DNA of 64,000 nt from Paraburkholderia tuberum STM678 (GTDB lineage Bacteria; Pseudomonadota; Gammaproteobacteria; Burkholderiales; Burkholderiaceae), in contig NZ_CADFGP010000003.1 in assembly GCF_902833905.1 (NCBI RefSeq), positions 1 to 64,000 on the forward strand, in the 5' to 3' direction. Numbering within the stretch: position 1 is the first letter of the stretch; each line of letters starts with the position of its first letter. The notes under the pieces are model-generated. The model saw nothing but the letters and a program-made list of their open reading frames with translations. It did no database searches and was not told the origin of the DNA. Below, in pieces: positions 8,581 through 17,825 of the stretch. The translations under genes and the position numbers were made by a program.

Positions 8581-10020
8581 ATGCGATCGTACGAAAAGTG
8601 TTACATAAACGGAGAATGGGTTTCTCCTCTTAGTCGCAAGGATTGGACGTTGGTCAACCCGGCTACCGAGGAGCCGTTCGCGACCGTTGCGCTGGCAGGA
8701 GCCGACGACGTCGACCTGGCTGTAAAGGCTGCACGGGCTGCCTTCAAGTCTTTCAGCAAAACGTCGCGGGCAGAGCGCATCGATTTGCTGGAACGGATCA
8801 TTGACCGCTTTGTTAGCTGTGAAAACGAGCTCGCAGAAGTCGTAACGCTCGAACTAGGCACACCTGTCTCGCAGAAGATTCATGTCCCCGCAGCGCTTGG
8901 ATCCTTCAAGCAGGCGTTGGCCACCCTCAGGGAATACGAGTTCGAGTACCGCCTCGGACCTAACACTGTTCGTCGCGAGCCGATCGGTGTTTGCGGACTC
9001 ATCACTGCGTGGAACTGGCCGCTTCAGCTTCTTGCAACCAAGCTCGCTTATGCTCTGGCGGCCGGTTGTACGGTGGTCCTGAAGCCGAGCGAATTCACGC
9101 CCCTCAGTGCGATTCACCTCACAGAGGTGCTTCATGACGCGGGCGTGCCCAAGGGTGTCTTCAACCTGGTGCTGGGTGACGGTCCAATTGTGGGCAATGC
9201 GATCAGCAAGCATATGGACATCGATATGGTCTCGTTCACTGGTTCGACGAGAGCCGGTGTGTTGATCGCTCAGGCGGCAGCTCCGTCGGTCAAGCGCGTT
9301 GCTCAGGAGTTGGGCGGGAAATCCGCGAACGTGATTCTTGATGACGCAGACCTCAAGGCCGCAGCGAAATGGAACGTGGCTCGCGCTTTTTCGAACAGCG
9401 GTCAATCTTGCCACGCGCCGACGCGGATCCTGGTACATGAGAGCCAGGTCGAAGAAGTGTTGGCATTGCTCGAGCAGGAAGCGAAGGCGGTCAAAGTGGG
9501 AAATCCACTCGACGCGGAGGTGACCATGGGCCCCGTGGTCAACAAGCTGCAGTTCGACCGAGTGCAGGAATACATTGAGATCGGCATTGGAGAGGGTGCC
9601 ACCGTCCGCGTTGGCGGCGTCGGTCGACCGCAAGGACTGGAGCGTGGCTACTTCGTCAAGCCGACCATCTTCTCTAATGTGACGCCGAACATGCGCATCG
9701 CACAGGAAGAGATTTTCGGTCCAGTGCTCGCCGTTATTCCGTATCGCACCGAAGAAGAAGCCATTGAAATTGCAAATGGAACGCCTTACGGCCTGGGCGC
9801 GTATGTCTTCTCGTCGAACCGGGAACGGGGCGTGTCTGTCGGTTCCCAGCTTCAGGCAGGCCGTGTCTTCCTGAACGGTGCTGTGAGCAACACCGAGGCG
9901 CCGATGGGCGGGTACAAGCGCTCGGGAAATGGACGCGAGATGGGTGTCTTCGGCTTGGAGGAATACCTGGAGACGAAGGCGATGATTGGCTTTGATGAGG
10001 AGAAAGCGACTGCGGGGTGA
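8581..10020 (+). CDS. NAD(P)-dependent aldehyde dehydrogenase
   Basis: 479 residues, full length. Catalytic Cys277 lies in SNSGQSCHAPTR, the general base Glu243 in QELGGKSAN, the oxyanion Asn in AWNWPLQ and the cofactor Lys in VLKPSEFTP. It would oxidise an aldehyde to the acid using NAD(P)+ in the cytoplasm. It stands alone on the plus strand facing the otn genes, with a hairpin after the stop. Substrate class cannot be assigned beyond broad ALDH. It is clearly different from the ALDHs at 15691-17172 and 23837-25324, so this block has three separate aldehyde oxidation steps or isozymes. Confidence 0.9.
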   Translation: MRSYEKCYINGEWVSPLSRKDWTLVNPATEEPFATVALAGADDVDLAVKAARAAFKSFSKTSRAERIDLLERIIDRFVSCENELAEVVTLELGTPVSQKIHVPAALGSFKQALATLREYEFEYRLGPNTVRREPIGVCGLITAWNWPLQLLATKLAYALAAGCTVVLKPSEFTPLSAIHLTEVLHDAGVPKGVFNLVLGDGPIVGNAISKHMDIDMVSFTGSTRAGVLIAQAAAPSVKRVAQELGGKSANVILDDADLKAAAKWNVARAFSNSGQSCHAPTRILVHESQVEEVLALLEQEAKAVKVGNPLDAEVTMGPVVNKLQFDRVQEYIEIGIGEGATVRVGGVGRPQGLERGYFVKPTIFSNVTPNMRIAQEEIFGPVLAVIPYRTEEEAIEIANGTPYGLGAYVFSSNRERGVSVGSQLQAGRVFLNGAVSNTEAPMGGYKRSGNGREMGVFGLEEYLETKAMIGFDEEKATAG

Positions 10021-10030
10021 TTTGAGTTTC

Positions 10031-10068
10031 CAGCCGGCTAAGCTGCTTACCGTTGAGCGGGCCGGCTG
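10031..10068. terminator. Hairpin between the ALDH and otnI genes
   Basis: CAGCCGGC (10031-10038) pairs exactly with GCCGGCTG (10061-10068), just after the ALDH stop and downstream of the convergent otn operon. There is no poly-T tail, so a bidirectional, imperfect terminator is the best reading. Confidence 0.5.
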
Positions 10069-10278
10069 TTCATCCAGGCTGTCGCCCTGTGCTGAAACAC
10101 GCGGTATTTCGCCACCGTGGCTCCGTCGCACTGCTTGTGAGCGCGACCGGTCTAGCACCAACTTTGCCCAAATGTTTGTGTTGCATGCGTTAGGTCCACT
10201 TCGGTAATTTCGTGCCGTCTCGGGGGCGACGCGCAAACCGCCCCTGAATCCGGCTGTTCATGCGGCTGGCTACGTGCG

Positions 10279-11067
10279 TTACAGGTACGGCTTGAGCCAG
10301 TCGAGCCCTTCGGACGTGGCCGCCTTCGGCCGATATTCGCAGCCGATCCAGCCGTCGTAACCGAGCGAATCAATCAGGTCGAACAGATACGGATAGTTCA
10401 GCTCGCCGATATCAGGCTCGTGCCGCTCCGGCACGCCTGCAATCTGAATGTGTCCGATGCCCGCGTTCGGGCGCTTCATGTCGCGCTTCAGCTTGACCGC
10501 GACATCGCCTTCAACAACCTGGCAGTGGTAGATATCAAACTGCACCTTCAGATTCGGCGCGCCGATTTCATCGCAGATGGTCTGGGCGTCGTCCTGACGG
10601 TTCAGGAAGAACCCGGGAATATCGCGGGTGTTGATTGGTTCTATCACGACGGTGATGCCCGGGCCTTGCGCTTTCTTGGCAGCGTATTCGAGGTTTCTCA
10701 GATAGACGGCGCGATGCGCGTCCCTTGATTGGTCGGGCGCGATGAGGCCGGCCATCACGTGCAACTTGTTGTTGCCCAGGATAGCGGCGTACTCGAGCGC
10801 CTTTTGCACGCTTTGCCTGAATTCTTCCTCGCGGCCTGGCAGAGAGGCGATGCCGCGCTCGCCCGCTGCCCAATCGCCGGGCGGGGCGTTGAAAAGCGCT
10901 TGGACCAACCCGTTGTCGGTCAGTCGTTCTTTGATGTCTTTGGCTGCAAAGTCGTACGGAAACAGGAATTCGACCGCTTTGAAGCCGTCTTTTGCAGCGG
11001 CGGCAAAGCGGTCCAAGAACGGGTGTGCCGTGTACATCATCGTCAGATTGGCGGCAAAGCGTGGCAT
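10279..11067 (-). CDS. otnI: 2-oxo-tetronate isomerase (hydroxypyruvate isomerase family)
   Basis: 262 residues of the xylose-isomerase-like TIM barrel. Seen are the start [44 protein letters not shown] with the metal Glu, VQFDIYHCQ and IGCEYRP, matching the Hyi/OtnI family. OtnI converts 2-oxo-tetronate to 3-oxo-tetronate in D-erythronate or L-threonate use. The start at 11067 is preferred over the Met two codons earlier because AAAGGAG then has normal spacing. It is the last gene of a minus-strand set with otnC and otnK, which supports the pathway assignment. Confidence 0.87.
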   Translation of the reverse strand: MPRFAANLTMMYTAHPFLDRFAAAAKDGFKAVEFLFPYDFAAKDIKERLTDNGLVQALFNAPPGDWAAGERGIASLPGREEEFRQSVQKALEYAAILGNNKLHVMAGLIAPDQSRDAHRAVYLRNLEYAAKKAQGPGITVVIEPINTRDIPGFFLNRQDDAQTICDEIGAPNLKVQFDIYHCQVVEGDVAVKLKRDMKRPNAGIGHIQIAGVPERHEPDIGELNYPYLFDLIDSLGYDGWIGCEYRPKAATSEGLDWLKPYL

Positions 11068-11102
11068 GACCATTTTCTCCTTTGAGGCGTTCTGCCGCGT
11101 GC

Positions 11103-11744
11103 TTACCAGCGCGCGCCGAATGTCTTGCGTAAGTCATCTATCGCCTCGTCCGGCAAAGGCTCGGGCCTCGGCATCGTCGAGAGATAGAGTTGCGCCGTCT
11201 CTTCGAGTTCTTCCAGCGCATAGCTCGCCTGCGATACCGTCTTTTCCCACACTACCGGTCCGAGCCGTTCCAGCAGCACGGCGCGCACCTTCGACGCCAG
11301 TGCCGCCACTTCCTCCGCGACGGCGGGATCGCCCGGTCGGCGATAGCGGATCAGCGGCACATGGCCGACCTTCATCACGTAGTACGGCGTGATAGGCGGC
11401 AGCACGTCGCTGCTCTTCCACGCGCCAGCAAGCGTCAGCGCGACGAGATGCGTCGAATGGGTATGCACGACGCCGTGCGCATCCGGGTCGTTCTCGTAGA
11501 TGCGCCGGTGCAGCGCAAGCGTCTTTGACGGGCGTCCGCCCGACACGTGGTTGCCCGGCAGGTCGACCTTCGCGATGTCATTCGGGTCGAGACGGCCCAG
11601 GCACGTGTCGGTCGGCGTGATGAGCCAGCCGTCGTTGAGCCGCGCGCTGATGTTGCCCGCGCTGCCGACCGTACACCGGCGCTCGTAAAGGTTCTTGCCA
11701 ATGACACAAATCTCCTCGCGGATCCGGCTTTCGTGCCACGCCAT
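11103..11744 (-). CDS. otnC: Class II aldolase-like 3-oxo-tetronate-4-phosphate decarboxylase, divergent active site
   Basis: 213 residues, class II aldolase/AraD fold with GSAGNISAR near residue 27, VVHTHSTH (His94, His96) and the C-terminal [12 protein letters not shown]. OtnC would decarboxylate 3-oxo-tetronate 4-phosphate to dihydroxyacetone phosphate. Two family residues are not seen: the usual catalytic Glu (PSKE, here PSKTLALH with Thr75) and the third metal His of the NHG motif (here [10 protein letters not shown], with Leu161). Context with otnK (1-bp overlap) and otnI supports the name, but chemistry may be altered or this may be a distinct subfamily. Confidence 0.75.
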   Translation of the reverse strand: MAWHESRIREEICVIGKNLYERRCTVGSAGNISARLNDGWLITPTDTCLGRLDPNDIAKVDLPGNHVSGGRPSKTLALHRRIYENDPDAHGVVHTHSTHLVALTLAGAWKSSDVLPPITPYYVMKVGHVPLIRYRRPGDPAVAEEVAALASKVRAVLLERLGPVVWEKTVSQASYALEELEETAQLYLSTMPRPEPLPDEAIDDLRKTFGARW

Positions 11745-13036
11745 TACTTCCCCCCGTTAAGCGCCTTCAGCGCCTTGGCGAAGAAATCGACCGTTCCGAA
11801 ATTGCCGGACTTCAGCGCCAGTCCAAGCGGAAATCCGTCCTCGGCGCCGATAGATTGCGTCGCCGGTACGCCGGGGTCTATCTGCGGCCCGATGCGCAGC
11901 GAGCGCACATTGAGCGCCTGCACGACGGCGCCTGACGTCTCGCCGCCAGCAACGACGAATTTGCGCACGCCGACATCGCGCAGGTTGCGTGCGATAGAGG
12001 CGAGTGCGTCCTCCACGAGGTGTCCCGCTTTCTCAGCGCCCAGTTCCTTCTGCACTGCCTTCACCTCGTCGGGCGACGACGTGGCGTAAATCAGCACGGT
12101 TCGATCGTGGCTGCGCGCGAATTCAACGGCGTTCTCGACGACCGGTTCGCCGCGAGACAACGCAATCGGGTCGATGCGGAAGCTCGGCCTTGAGGCGCGC
12201 CACTCTGTCACCTGTGCGTTGGTGGCCTTGGACGTGCTGCCCGCTAGCACGACCGACTTGCCCTCGATTTTCGGCAGGTCGTCGGCGTGTCCCGCGTACA
12301 CGAGCAGATCCGCCGAGTGGAAGTTCTGCGGCAGACCGAGCGCGATGCCCGAGCCGCCTGTGACCAGCGTGAGATCGCGGCACGCTTTACCCAGCGTGTA
12401 CAGATCGGCGTCGGACATGGCGTCGGCGATGGCAAGCCGTACGCCACCTTCCTTCAATTCCTCGATGCGTGCGCGGATTGCATCGGCGCCCTTGGCGATG
12501 GTGTCGTAGCGGATCAAGCCGACCTTCGATTTCGTCTGACGCTGCAGCACGCTCACGAGGTTGGGATCGGTCATTGGCGTGAGCGGATGGTTCTCCATGC
12601 CCGATTTGTTCAGCAGCACGTCACCGACGAACAGGTTGCCGCGAAAGATCGTACGGCCGTTCTCGGGAAACGCAGGGCAGGCGATTGCGAAATCGTCCTC
12701 GCGTCTGGAAGATAAGGCGTCGAGCAGCGCATCCGCGACCGGGCCGATGTTGCCTTTGTCCGTGGAATCGTACGTCGAGCAATACTTGAAGAAGAACTGG
12801 CGGCAGCCCTGCGCACGTAGCCATTCAAGCGCCTTCAGCGACTGGCGCACAGCGTCATCGGCGGGAATCGTGCGTGACTTCAGCGCGACGACGAGCGCAT
12901 CGGCGTCGATGGACGTGCCCGCAGCGGGCACGCCGATGGTCTGAACCGTGCGCATGCCGCCGCGCACGAGCATGCTGGCGAGATCGGTCGCGCCGGTGAA
13001 ATCGTCTGCAATGCAGCCGAGGAGTGCCTGCGCCAT
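11744..13036 (-). CDS. otnK: 3-oxo-tetronate 4-kinase (four-carbon acid sugar kinase)
   Basis: 430 residues of the DUF1537 four-carbon acid sugar kinase family. The N-terminal substrate domain has CIADDFTGATDLASML, then the STYDSTDKGNIGPVAD loop and CPAFPENGRTIFRGNLFVG; the C-terminal nucleotide domain has VLAGSTSKATNAQ and VVAGGETSGAVV. It phosphorylates 3-oxo-tetronate with ATP. It is the first gene of the otnK-otnC-otnI set, with stop and start overlapping at TAATG. The missing partner, a tetronate dehydrogenase, could be the beta-hydroxyacid dehydrogenase at 14384-15301. Confidence 0.9.
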   Translation of the reverse strand: MAQALLGCIADDFTGATDLASMLVRGGMRTVQTIGVPAAGTSIDADALVVALKSRTIPADDAVRQSLKALEWLRAQGCRQFFFKYCSTYDSTDKGNIGPVADALLDALSSRREDDFAIACPAFPENGRTIFRGNLFVGDVLLNKSGMENHPLTPMTDPNLVSVLQRQTKSKVGLIRYDTIAKGADAIRARIEELKEGGVRLAIADAMSDADLYTLGKACRDLTLVTGGSGIALGLPQNFHSADLLVYAGHADDLPKIEGKSVVLAGSTSKATNAQVTEWRASRPSFRIDPIALSRGEPVVENAVEFARSHDRTVLIYATSSPDEVKAVQKELGAEKAGHLVEDALASIARNLRDVGVRKFVVAGGETSGAVVQALNVRSLRIGPQIDPGVPATQSIGAEDGFPLGLALKSGNFGTVDFFAKALKALNGGK

Positions 13037-13505
13037 TACTTCGCTCCCTTCGGGACCTTATTCCCGGAAAAATTTATAGACCGCACAGCTGCGCCGGCCG
13101 CCGTGGCCAGCGGCGAGCTTGCATCACGAATAGCTGATGCGCCGCTGCTGACAGCAGCAATCGTGTCGTGACCCGCGAGCTAGCTGAAGCACGCGCCCTG
13201 CGTTTCGCTCGAGCGCGTACATCCGGTTCGCACAGCACGCGGGAGGGCTCGCAACGCCGGCATTGACGGCGTGAGAGTTCGAGATAGGGTTCGCAGGCAG
13301 CTTTGGCACGATCCGTCTTGTCTGCCACGCGATGTTCTCGTTCGGATAACAAATTCAGAGGTGTGGTGCTACCGGACGGTCGCGGCGACGTCTTAAAGTG
13401 TCTCGTTGACACAGGAGCCGGTGTCACAATCTGTTTGACCGCGCGAGGTTCGGAGCGTGCGCGCAGCCGGTTTTCTCTACTAGGTTGCCGATGTCGACTG
13501 CATCA
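13037..13505. other. Intergenic stretch without recognised gene
   Basis: 470 bp between the hydroxyacid dehydrogenase pair and otnK, all of which point the same way. Open frames exist on the minus strand but have Arg/Cys-rich, non-protein-like composition. The ribosome site GGGAGCGAAGTA before otnK lies here. Whether transcription reads through or a separate promoter serves otnK is not visible. Confidence 0.35.
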
Positions 13506-14387
13506 TTAACCCGCACCCGGTGCCGGCAAACCCGAATCAATCTCCCAGATCCCGGCCAGTCTATCGACAGTGACCGACTCGCCAAGCCGATTCGAAGCAG
13601 CATCCAGGGTGGAGCGCGCCATTGTTGCGATGAGCATCGGTGCTCCATAACGCATAGCTACCACCGATGCCTTCGTCAGGTCGTTTGCCCAGCTGCCCAG
13701 GGTGACATTGGCCGTTCGCTCGTTCGCTGCGAGAGCCGGAAGAACCCGTGCGGACGCGCTGTTGTAACCGGAACTCTTGTTCAATACAATCGCCATGTCA
13801 GCAATCGTGAGCCCGTTCCTGGCACCCATCGCAGCGCATTCATAGGTAATGAGACGGTTACACGCAGCAATTGCCGCAACGACCAGGCGCATGGCGTGAC
13901 CGCTACCTGCGTCGCCGCAGGGGATGACTTTCGGGCAGACCGCTTCAAGAATGCTTCGCACGGAGTCGAGGACGGTTGCCGACCCTCCGAAGAAGATGGC
14001 CGATGCCTCCGAAACTGCTGCGGTGTCTTCCGTGTGTAGAGGCGCATCGACGAGAGTGATTCCGACTTCACTCAACTGCTTGGCAAGCGACCTGGTATCG
14101 TCCGGATCGCCTTGGCCCATGTCGATAAGGATTCGTTTGTCTGCGGTGCCTGCCTCGAGCCAATCCGGCCTTCGAAGCATCGCCTCTCGCACCTCATCGG
14201 AGCCTGAACACAGGACGATGATGTCCGCGCCTTTAGCCAGACTGGTAGCGTTATTTACCTGTTCTGCGCCATCGCAATGCAGAGAGCCGTTGTCGGTGTC
14301 GAGAATGCGAACAGAGTGCGATCTCGCCAATTGGCGAGCTACAAACGAGGCGGTCTCACCGCTTCCTGCCAGTCCAATCGTAGTCAT
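13506..14387 (-). CDS. Beta-hydroxyacid dehydrogenase-like protein lacking the catalytic Lys
   Basis: 293 residues of the 3-hydroxyisobutyrate/6-phosphogluconate dehydrogenase-like family. The Rossmann start is MTTIGLAGSGETASFVARQL. The usual substrate loop DAPVSGG is replaced by DAPLHTED, and the catalytic GxGxxxKxxxN motif reads GSGHAMRLVVAA, with Arg167 in the Lys place and no Asn. Its start overlaps the stop of the intact family member upstream (14384-15301) by ATGA, implying co-translation. It may be a non-catalytic partner subunit or act on a different substrate. Family assignment is good, activity uncertain. Confidence 0.75.
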   Translation of the reverse strand: MTTIGLAGSGETASFVARQLARSHSVRILDTDNGSLHCDGAEQVNNATSLAKGADIIVLCSGSDEVREAMLRRPDWLEAGTADKRILIDMGQGDPDDTRSLAKQLSEVGITLVDAPLHTEDTAAVSEASAIFFGGSATVLDSVRSILEAVCPKVIPCGDAGSGHAMRLVVAAIAACNRLITYECAAMGARNGLTIADMAIVLNKSSGYNSASARVLPALAANERTANVTLGSWANDLTKASVVAMRYGAPMLIATMARSTLDAASNRLGESVTVDRLAGIWEIDSGLPAPGAG

Positions 14388-15301
14388 TTTGCCTCCCGGA
14401 ACTCTGCGTTTGTCGCCGCATCGACAAACTTTGTGTCGGCCATCGACTCGATGACGCCAATCATTTGCTCGAGTTGCGCCTCCTTACCTAGCGAATTCAA
14501 TCCGATCTGCAGGATCGACCGCGCCACGCCCCCGATCGGCATCGGGACCCGCTGCTCTGCGGCCAATCCGATTGCTTGATGGATGTCTTTGACCTGGAGC
14601 GCGAGCCAGAACTTAGTGGACTGGCGACCTTGGGCGATAGCGGGCAACATGCCTTGGGAGGTGTAATTTCGTGCCGTCGTGGCGTTAATCGCCTCCGTCA
14701 TAACTTCGAGGGGAAGACCGAATTTCCGTCCCATCGCGACAACTTCAAGTGTTGCAAGACGGCAGCTGACATTCATCATGTTGTTCACAGTCTTCATCGT
14801 CTGACCGTTACCGACCCGTTCTCCGCAATGGAAGACGTTCGGACTGATCGACTGCAAGACCGGCAAAGCCCTCTGAAAAGCTTCCTTAGGACCGGATGCA
14901 ATAATGGAGATCGTTCCCGCAATTGCCGTGGCCATCGCTCCGGAGACAGGAGCGTCAAACAACAGAACTCCCTTCTCCTCAAGCTGTCGGGCGAACCCTC
15001 TGGTCTCCGCTGGAACACCGCTAGTTTGGTCGACGACTATCTTGCCGGACGAAAGCCCTTGCGCCACACCGTTCGGGCCAAAGAGCACCGCTTCAACGTC
15101 CGAGCTTCTGGGCAGACAAAGCAACACCACATCGCTGTTACGCGCGAGTTCCGCAGGTGTCGCCGCCGCTGTCGCGCCGAGTTCGACGAAGGCATCCACA
15201 GCCTTTTGATTCAGGTCGAACACGCTCAATGGAAACTTGCCGATCAGATGACGGGCGAGCGCGCCACCCATGGCGCCCAACCCGATATACCCGACTCGCA
15301 T
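14384..15301 (-). CDS. NAD-dependent beta-hydroxyacid dehydrogenase (tetronate/tartronate-semialdehyde type)
   Basis: 305 residues, full length. Rossmann motif GLGAMGGALA, substrate loop DAPVSGA (116-122), catalytic Lys170 in GNGQTMKTVNNMMN, and KDIHQA near the C-terminus. The family includes L-threonate dehydrogenase (LtnD), 3-hydroxyisobutyrate dehydrogenase and tartronate semialdehyde reductase. Since otnK, otnC and otnI follow downstream on the same strand, LtnD-like oxidation of a four-carbon sugar acid at C2 is the most economical role. A LysR-like box lies about 120 bp upstream. The start codon is preceded by AAGGAGGAGATAC. Confidence 0.85.
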   Translation of the reverse strand: MRVGYIGLGAMGGALARHLIGKFPLSVFDLNQKAVDAFVELGATAAATPAELARNSDVVLLCLPRSSDVEAVLFGPNGVAQGLSSGKIVVDQTSGVPAETRGFARQLEEKGVLLFDAPVSGAMATAIAGTISIIASGPKEAFQRALPVLQSISPNVFHCGERVGNGQTMKTVNNMMNVSCRLATLEVVAMGRKFGLPLEVMTEAINATTARNYTSQGMLPAIAQGRQSTKFWLALQVKDIHQAIGLAAEQRVPMPIGGVARSILQIGLNSLGKEAQLEQMIGVIESMADTKFVDAATNAEFREAK

Positions 15302-15422
15302 GTATCTCCTCCTTGCTTCTACTGCCGATGCTGTCCTCGGCGGACTGTCGCACCAAAAAGCGACGTTACGCTATCGTGCGCTTTGCAGCGGTGTACGTCG
15401 AGTCGCATTTTCTCCGCATACC

Positions 15423-15439
15423 GGTAAGCCGCACTTACC
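15423..15439. promoter_or_regulatory. Putative LysR-type operator (box 3)
   Basis: GGTAAGCCGCACTTACC is an inverted repeat (GGTAAG...CTTACC exact arms) with T-N11-A spacing, in the 390-bp gap upstream of the beta-hydroxyacid dehydrogenase pair. The rest of the gap holds a terminator for the flanking ALDH gene and no recognised gene. Confidence 0.6.
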
Positions 15440-15611
15440 AGGGCAGCGTGCAGGGCCCTTTGTCGAGATTGGCGCCGCCTTCTAAAGGCGTCCGAGTCGC
15501 GTGAGCGCAGCGGCAGGAGTCTGGCGCCCGTTGCAACCTGTCGCTGTTCTGGGCGTGACGGGAGGCATAGTTGCCATATAACGCGTCGGACAGGTGCCAT
15601 ACAGGGGGCAG

Positions 15612-15635
15612 AAAAAAGCCCGCAGAACTGCGGGC
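15612..15635 (-). terminator. Rho-independent terminator of the ALDH gene
   Basis: Read on the minus strand, GCCCGCAG-TT-CTGCGGGC forms an 8-bp GC stem followed by six T (A-run at 15612-15617). It lies about 55 bp after the stop of the ALDH at 15691-17172. Confidence 0.85.
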
Positions 15636-15690
15636 CAACCTAAAGACGGGACGATTCATCGATGATGGTCGGCTCTCAGACGTTAGCCTT

Positions 15691-17172
15691 CTAACGCTGA
15701 AGAAATGGATTGACTGGCGGCTTCTCGGACGTCGAAAGAAAGACACTTTTCGTTTCGAGAAACTCGTGAACGGCTTCTACCCCGTTCTCACGGCCGAGGC
15801 CCGACATTTTCATCCCGCCGAACGGCATCATGAAGCTGTATGCCCGATATGTATTGACCCAGACGGTTCCGGCTTTGAGCGCCTTCGTCATGCGCATCGC
15901 TCGACCGATACTCCCGGTCCAGACGCCAGCTACCAGACCGTATATGACGCCATTGCCCAATTCGACAGCGTGTTGCTCGTCGTCAAAGCCGATGATAGAG
16001 AGCACGGGACCAAAGACTTCCTCTTGCGCGATGCGCATGGCATTAGTCACATCAGTGAAGATAGTGGGCTCAACGAATTGGCCCCCCGTTAGTCCGGGGC
16101 CAACGGCCGGCTTGCCGCCGAGGATACAACGAGCGCCGTCGGCTCTTGCGATTTCAATATAGTCCAGCACTTTGGCGTATTGCGAGGGCGTAGTGATTGG
16201 GCCCACGTTCGTCGTCGGCTGCATCGGGTCGCCAAGCCGCACGTCTCGCGCAAGGGCGACCAGTCGCTCAGTGAAGTTCTCCTTGATTGAGTTCTGCACG
16301 AGAAGCCGGGAGCCGGCAATGCACATCTGGCCCGCGGCCCCAAAAATTCCTGATACGACGCCGACCGCTGCAGAGTCAAGATCCGCATCCTGGAAAACGA
16401 TATTCGGCGACTTGCCTCCCAATTCCATCGCGACGCGCTTCATCCCCCGCGCTGCAGTTTCATAAATTCGTGCGCCGGTAACGTCTGACCCGGTGAAGGT
16501 GATTTTGGCGACGTCCTTGTGCTCGACCAGCGCAGCGCCGACTTCGTTGCCATAGCCCGTGACGACATTCAAAACCCCGTCGGGGAGTCCCGCTTCCCTG
16601 GTGAGAGCCGCAAATTCGAGCGAGCTTGCTGACGCGAACTCCGAAGGCTTGACAACGACCGTGCACCCGGCTGCCAGCGCGGGAGCGCACTTCAGAGACA
16701 GGAATTGAAGTGGGGAATTCCACGCTGTCAGCGCTGCTACCACGCCCACCGGCTCATGCGTGGTGAAAGCGAAGACGTCCGCTTTTTCCACCGGCATGAC
16801 CGCGCCTTCAATCTTGTCGGCCAGTCCGCCGTAGTAGTACCAGTACTCAGGGATCGTCTTGAGTTGACCCTGCATTTCCGTGAGGACTTTGCCGTTGTCC
16901 CGGGTCTCTATCTCGGCCAGGTTGCTGGCATTCTGAACGACGAGGTCGCCGATGCGCCGCATCACCTTGCCGCGCTCGGTGGCAGTCATCTTGCCCCACG
17001 GACCATCGTCCATTGCGCGCTTGGCAGCCTCGACTGCGCGTGCCGAATCTTCGGCGGTACTGCGGGGAATTCGTGCCCACGACTCGCCGGTGTACGGATT
17101 GACAGTGTCGATCCACTCGCCTTTCGCCGGGTCTTCGGGTTTCCCGTCGATCCAGAGTTGATACTTCTTCAT
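15691..17172 (-). CDS. NAD(P)-dependent aldehyde dehydrogenase
   Basis: 493 residues starting MKKYQLWIDG, with GGAGATAGACGG before the ATG; the longer frame adds 15 unlikely residues. Catalytic Cys284 is in AAGQMCIAGSR, the general base in MELGGKSPN, the oxyanion Asn in TAWNSPLQ and the cofactor Lys in VVKPSEF. The sequence has the character of the broad betaine/vanillin/hydroxy-aldehyde ALDH group (MMPFGGMKMSGLGRENG near the end). Single-gene unit closed by a strong terminator. It probably oxidises an aldehyde made by the alcohol dehydrogenase or GMC enzyme in the same region. Confidence 0.88.
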   Translation of the reverse strand: MKKYQLWIDGKPEDPAKGEWIDTVNPYTGESWARIPRSTAEDSARAVEAAKRAMDDGPWGKMTATERGKVMRRIGDLVVQNASNLAEIETRDNGKVLTEMQGQLKTIPEYWYYYGGLADKIEGAVMPVEKADVFAFTTHEPVGVVAALTAWNSPLQFLSLKCAPALAAGCTVVVKPSEFASASSLEFAALTREAGLPDGVLNVVTGYGNEVGAALVEHKDVAKITFTGSDVTGARIYETAARGMKRVAMELGGKSPNIVFQDADLDSAAVGVVSGIFGAAGQMCIAGSRLLVQNSIKENFTERLVALARDVRLGDPMQPTTNVGPITTPSQYAKVLDYIEIARADGARCILGGKPAVGPGLTGGQFVEPTIFTDVTNAMRIAQEEVFGPVLSIIGFDDEQHAVELGNGVIYGLVAGVWTGSIGRAMRMTKALKAGTVWVNTYRAYSFMMPFGGMKMSGLGRENGVEAVHEFLETKSVFLSTSEKPPVNPFLQR

Positions 17173-17825
17173 CCGTCTATCTCCATGGGTCAGCTTTCGC
17201 ATCAGACGCCGCCCCACCTGGTCACAGCGCGGACGGAACCCATGGAGTTCGGTGGGTACGCGGCGAACTGGTCTTGCTGGGCGTCGGATGTACGAGTTTG
17301 GCGATGCACGTATGAACGTGCTTTGTGAGGAACGCGTCGCTATTGGGATTTTCTACAGGACTTGCGCCAGAGTCGAGTCGGATTTGCTTCTCGAAAGGAA
17401 AGTTGGGCTAACCGATATCGGGACGCTGCAGAACGAACTAAGTATCAGTACCGCGCGGCTCGCTGCCCCAATGCCGGGAGGCGACGTTGAGGCATTCCTG
17501 CTGCAATCTACTGCGCTTTTCTCACCCGCGAGGCGGAAGCCGTCTGCCGCTACTTATCACCATAACGGAGAGAACGAGACGAGCGGCGCAGCCGATAAAT
17601 CCCGCCCCGATCGAGTAGCGGCCGGGCAGCGTACTGACTGGCTCAGTTCCCACCATTGGATAGCTGAATCGACGCAACCATCAAGCTGCCGTTGCCCTCC
17701 GGCTTGCCCGATACACCGTTCGAAAGCCAGGTTGGCCGCCATTGCACGGGAGCGCATCGTTGTTTCCCCCCGTGGGACAGGTATGACATCCGGGTTCTGC
17801 CCCGATACTTCCGAGCAATGGAAGC
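17173..17825. other. 650-bp intergenic stretch, no gene recognised
   Basis: Lies between two minus-strand dehydrogenase genes. Open frames on both strands lack protein-like composition; a short minus-strand piece around 17540-17620 (IGAGFIGCAARLVLSVMVIS) is hydrophobic and could be the decayed end of a membrane transporter, but this is too short to call. No 17-bp box is seen. Confidence 0.3.

Noticed and set aside
10035..10051. GCTAAGCTGCTTACC resembling the box after the ALDH gene
   Set aside because: Position 3 is G and the site lies within a hairpin downstream of a gene, so a terminator loop is simpler.
11091..11107. GCTTACC half-box between otnI and otnC
   Set aside because: Only the right arm matches, in a short gap inside one operon.
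13074..13427. Minus-strand frame of 117 codons upstream of otnK
   Set aside because: Arg/Ser-rich, no domain pattern; GC-rich sequence readily gives such open frames.
15571..16092. Plus-strand open frame of 173 codons
   Set aside because: Antisense to the ALDH at 15691-17172, which has full catalytic residues; the plus-strand product has no protein-like pattern.
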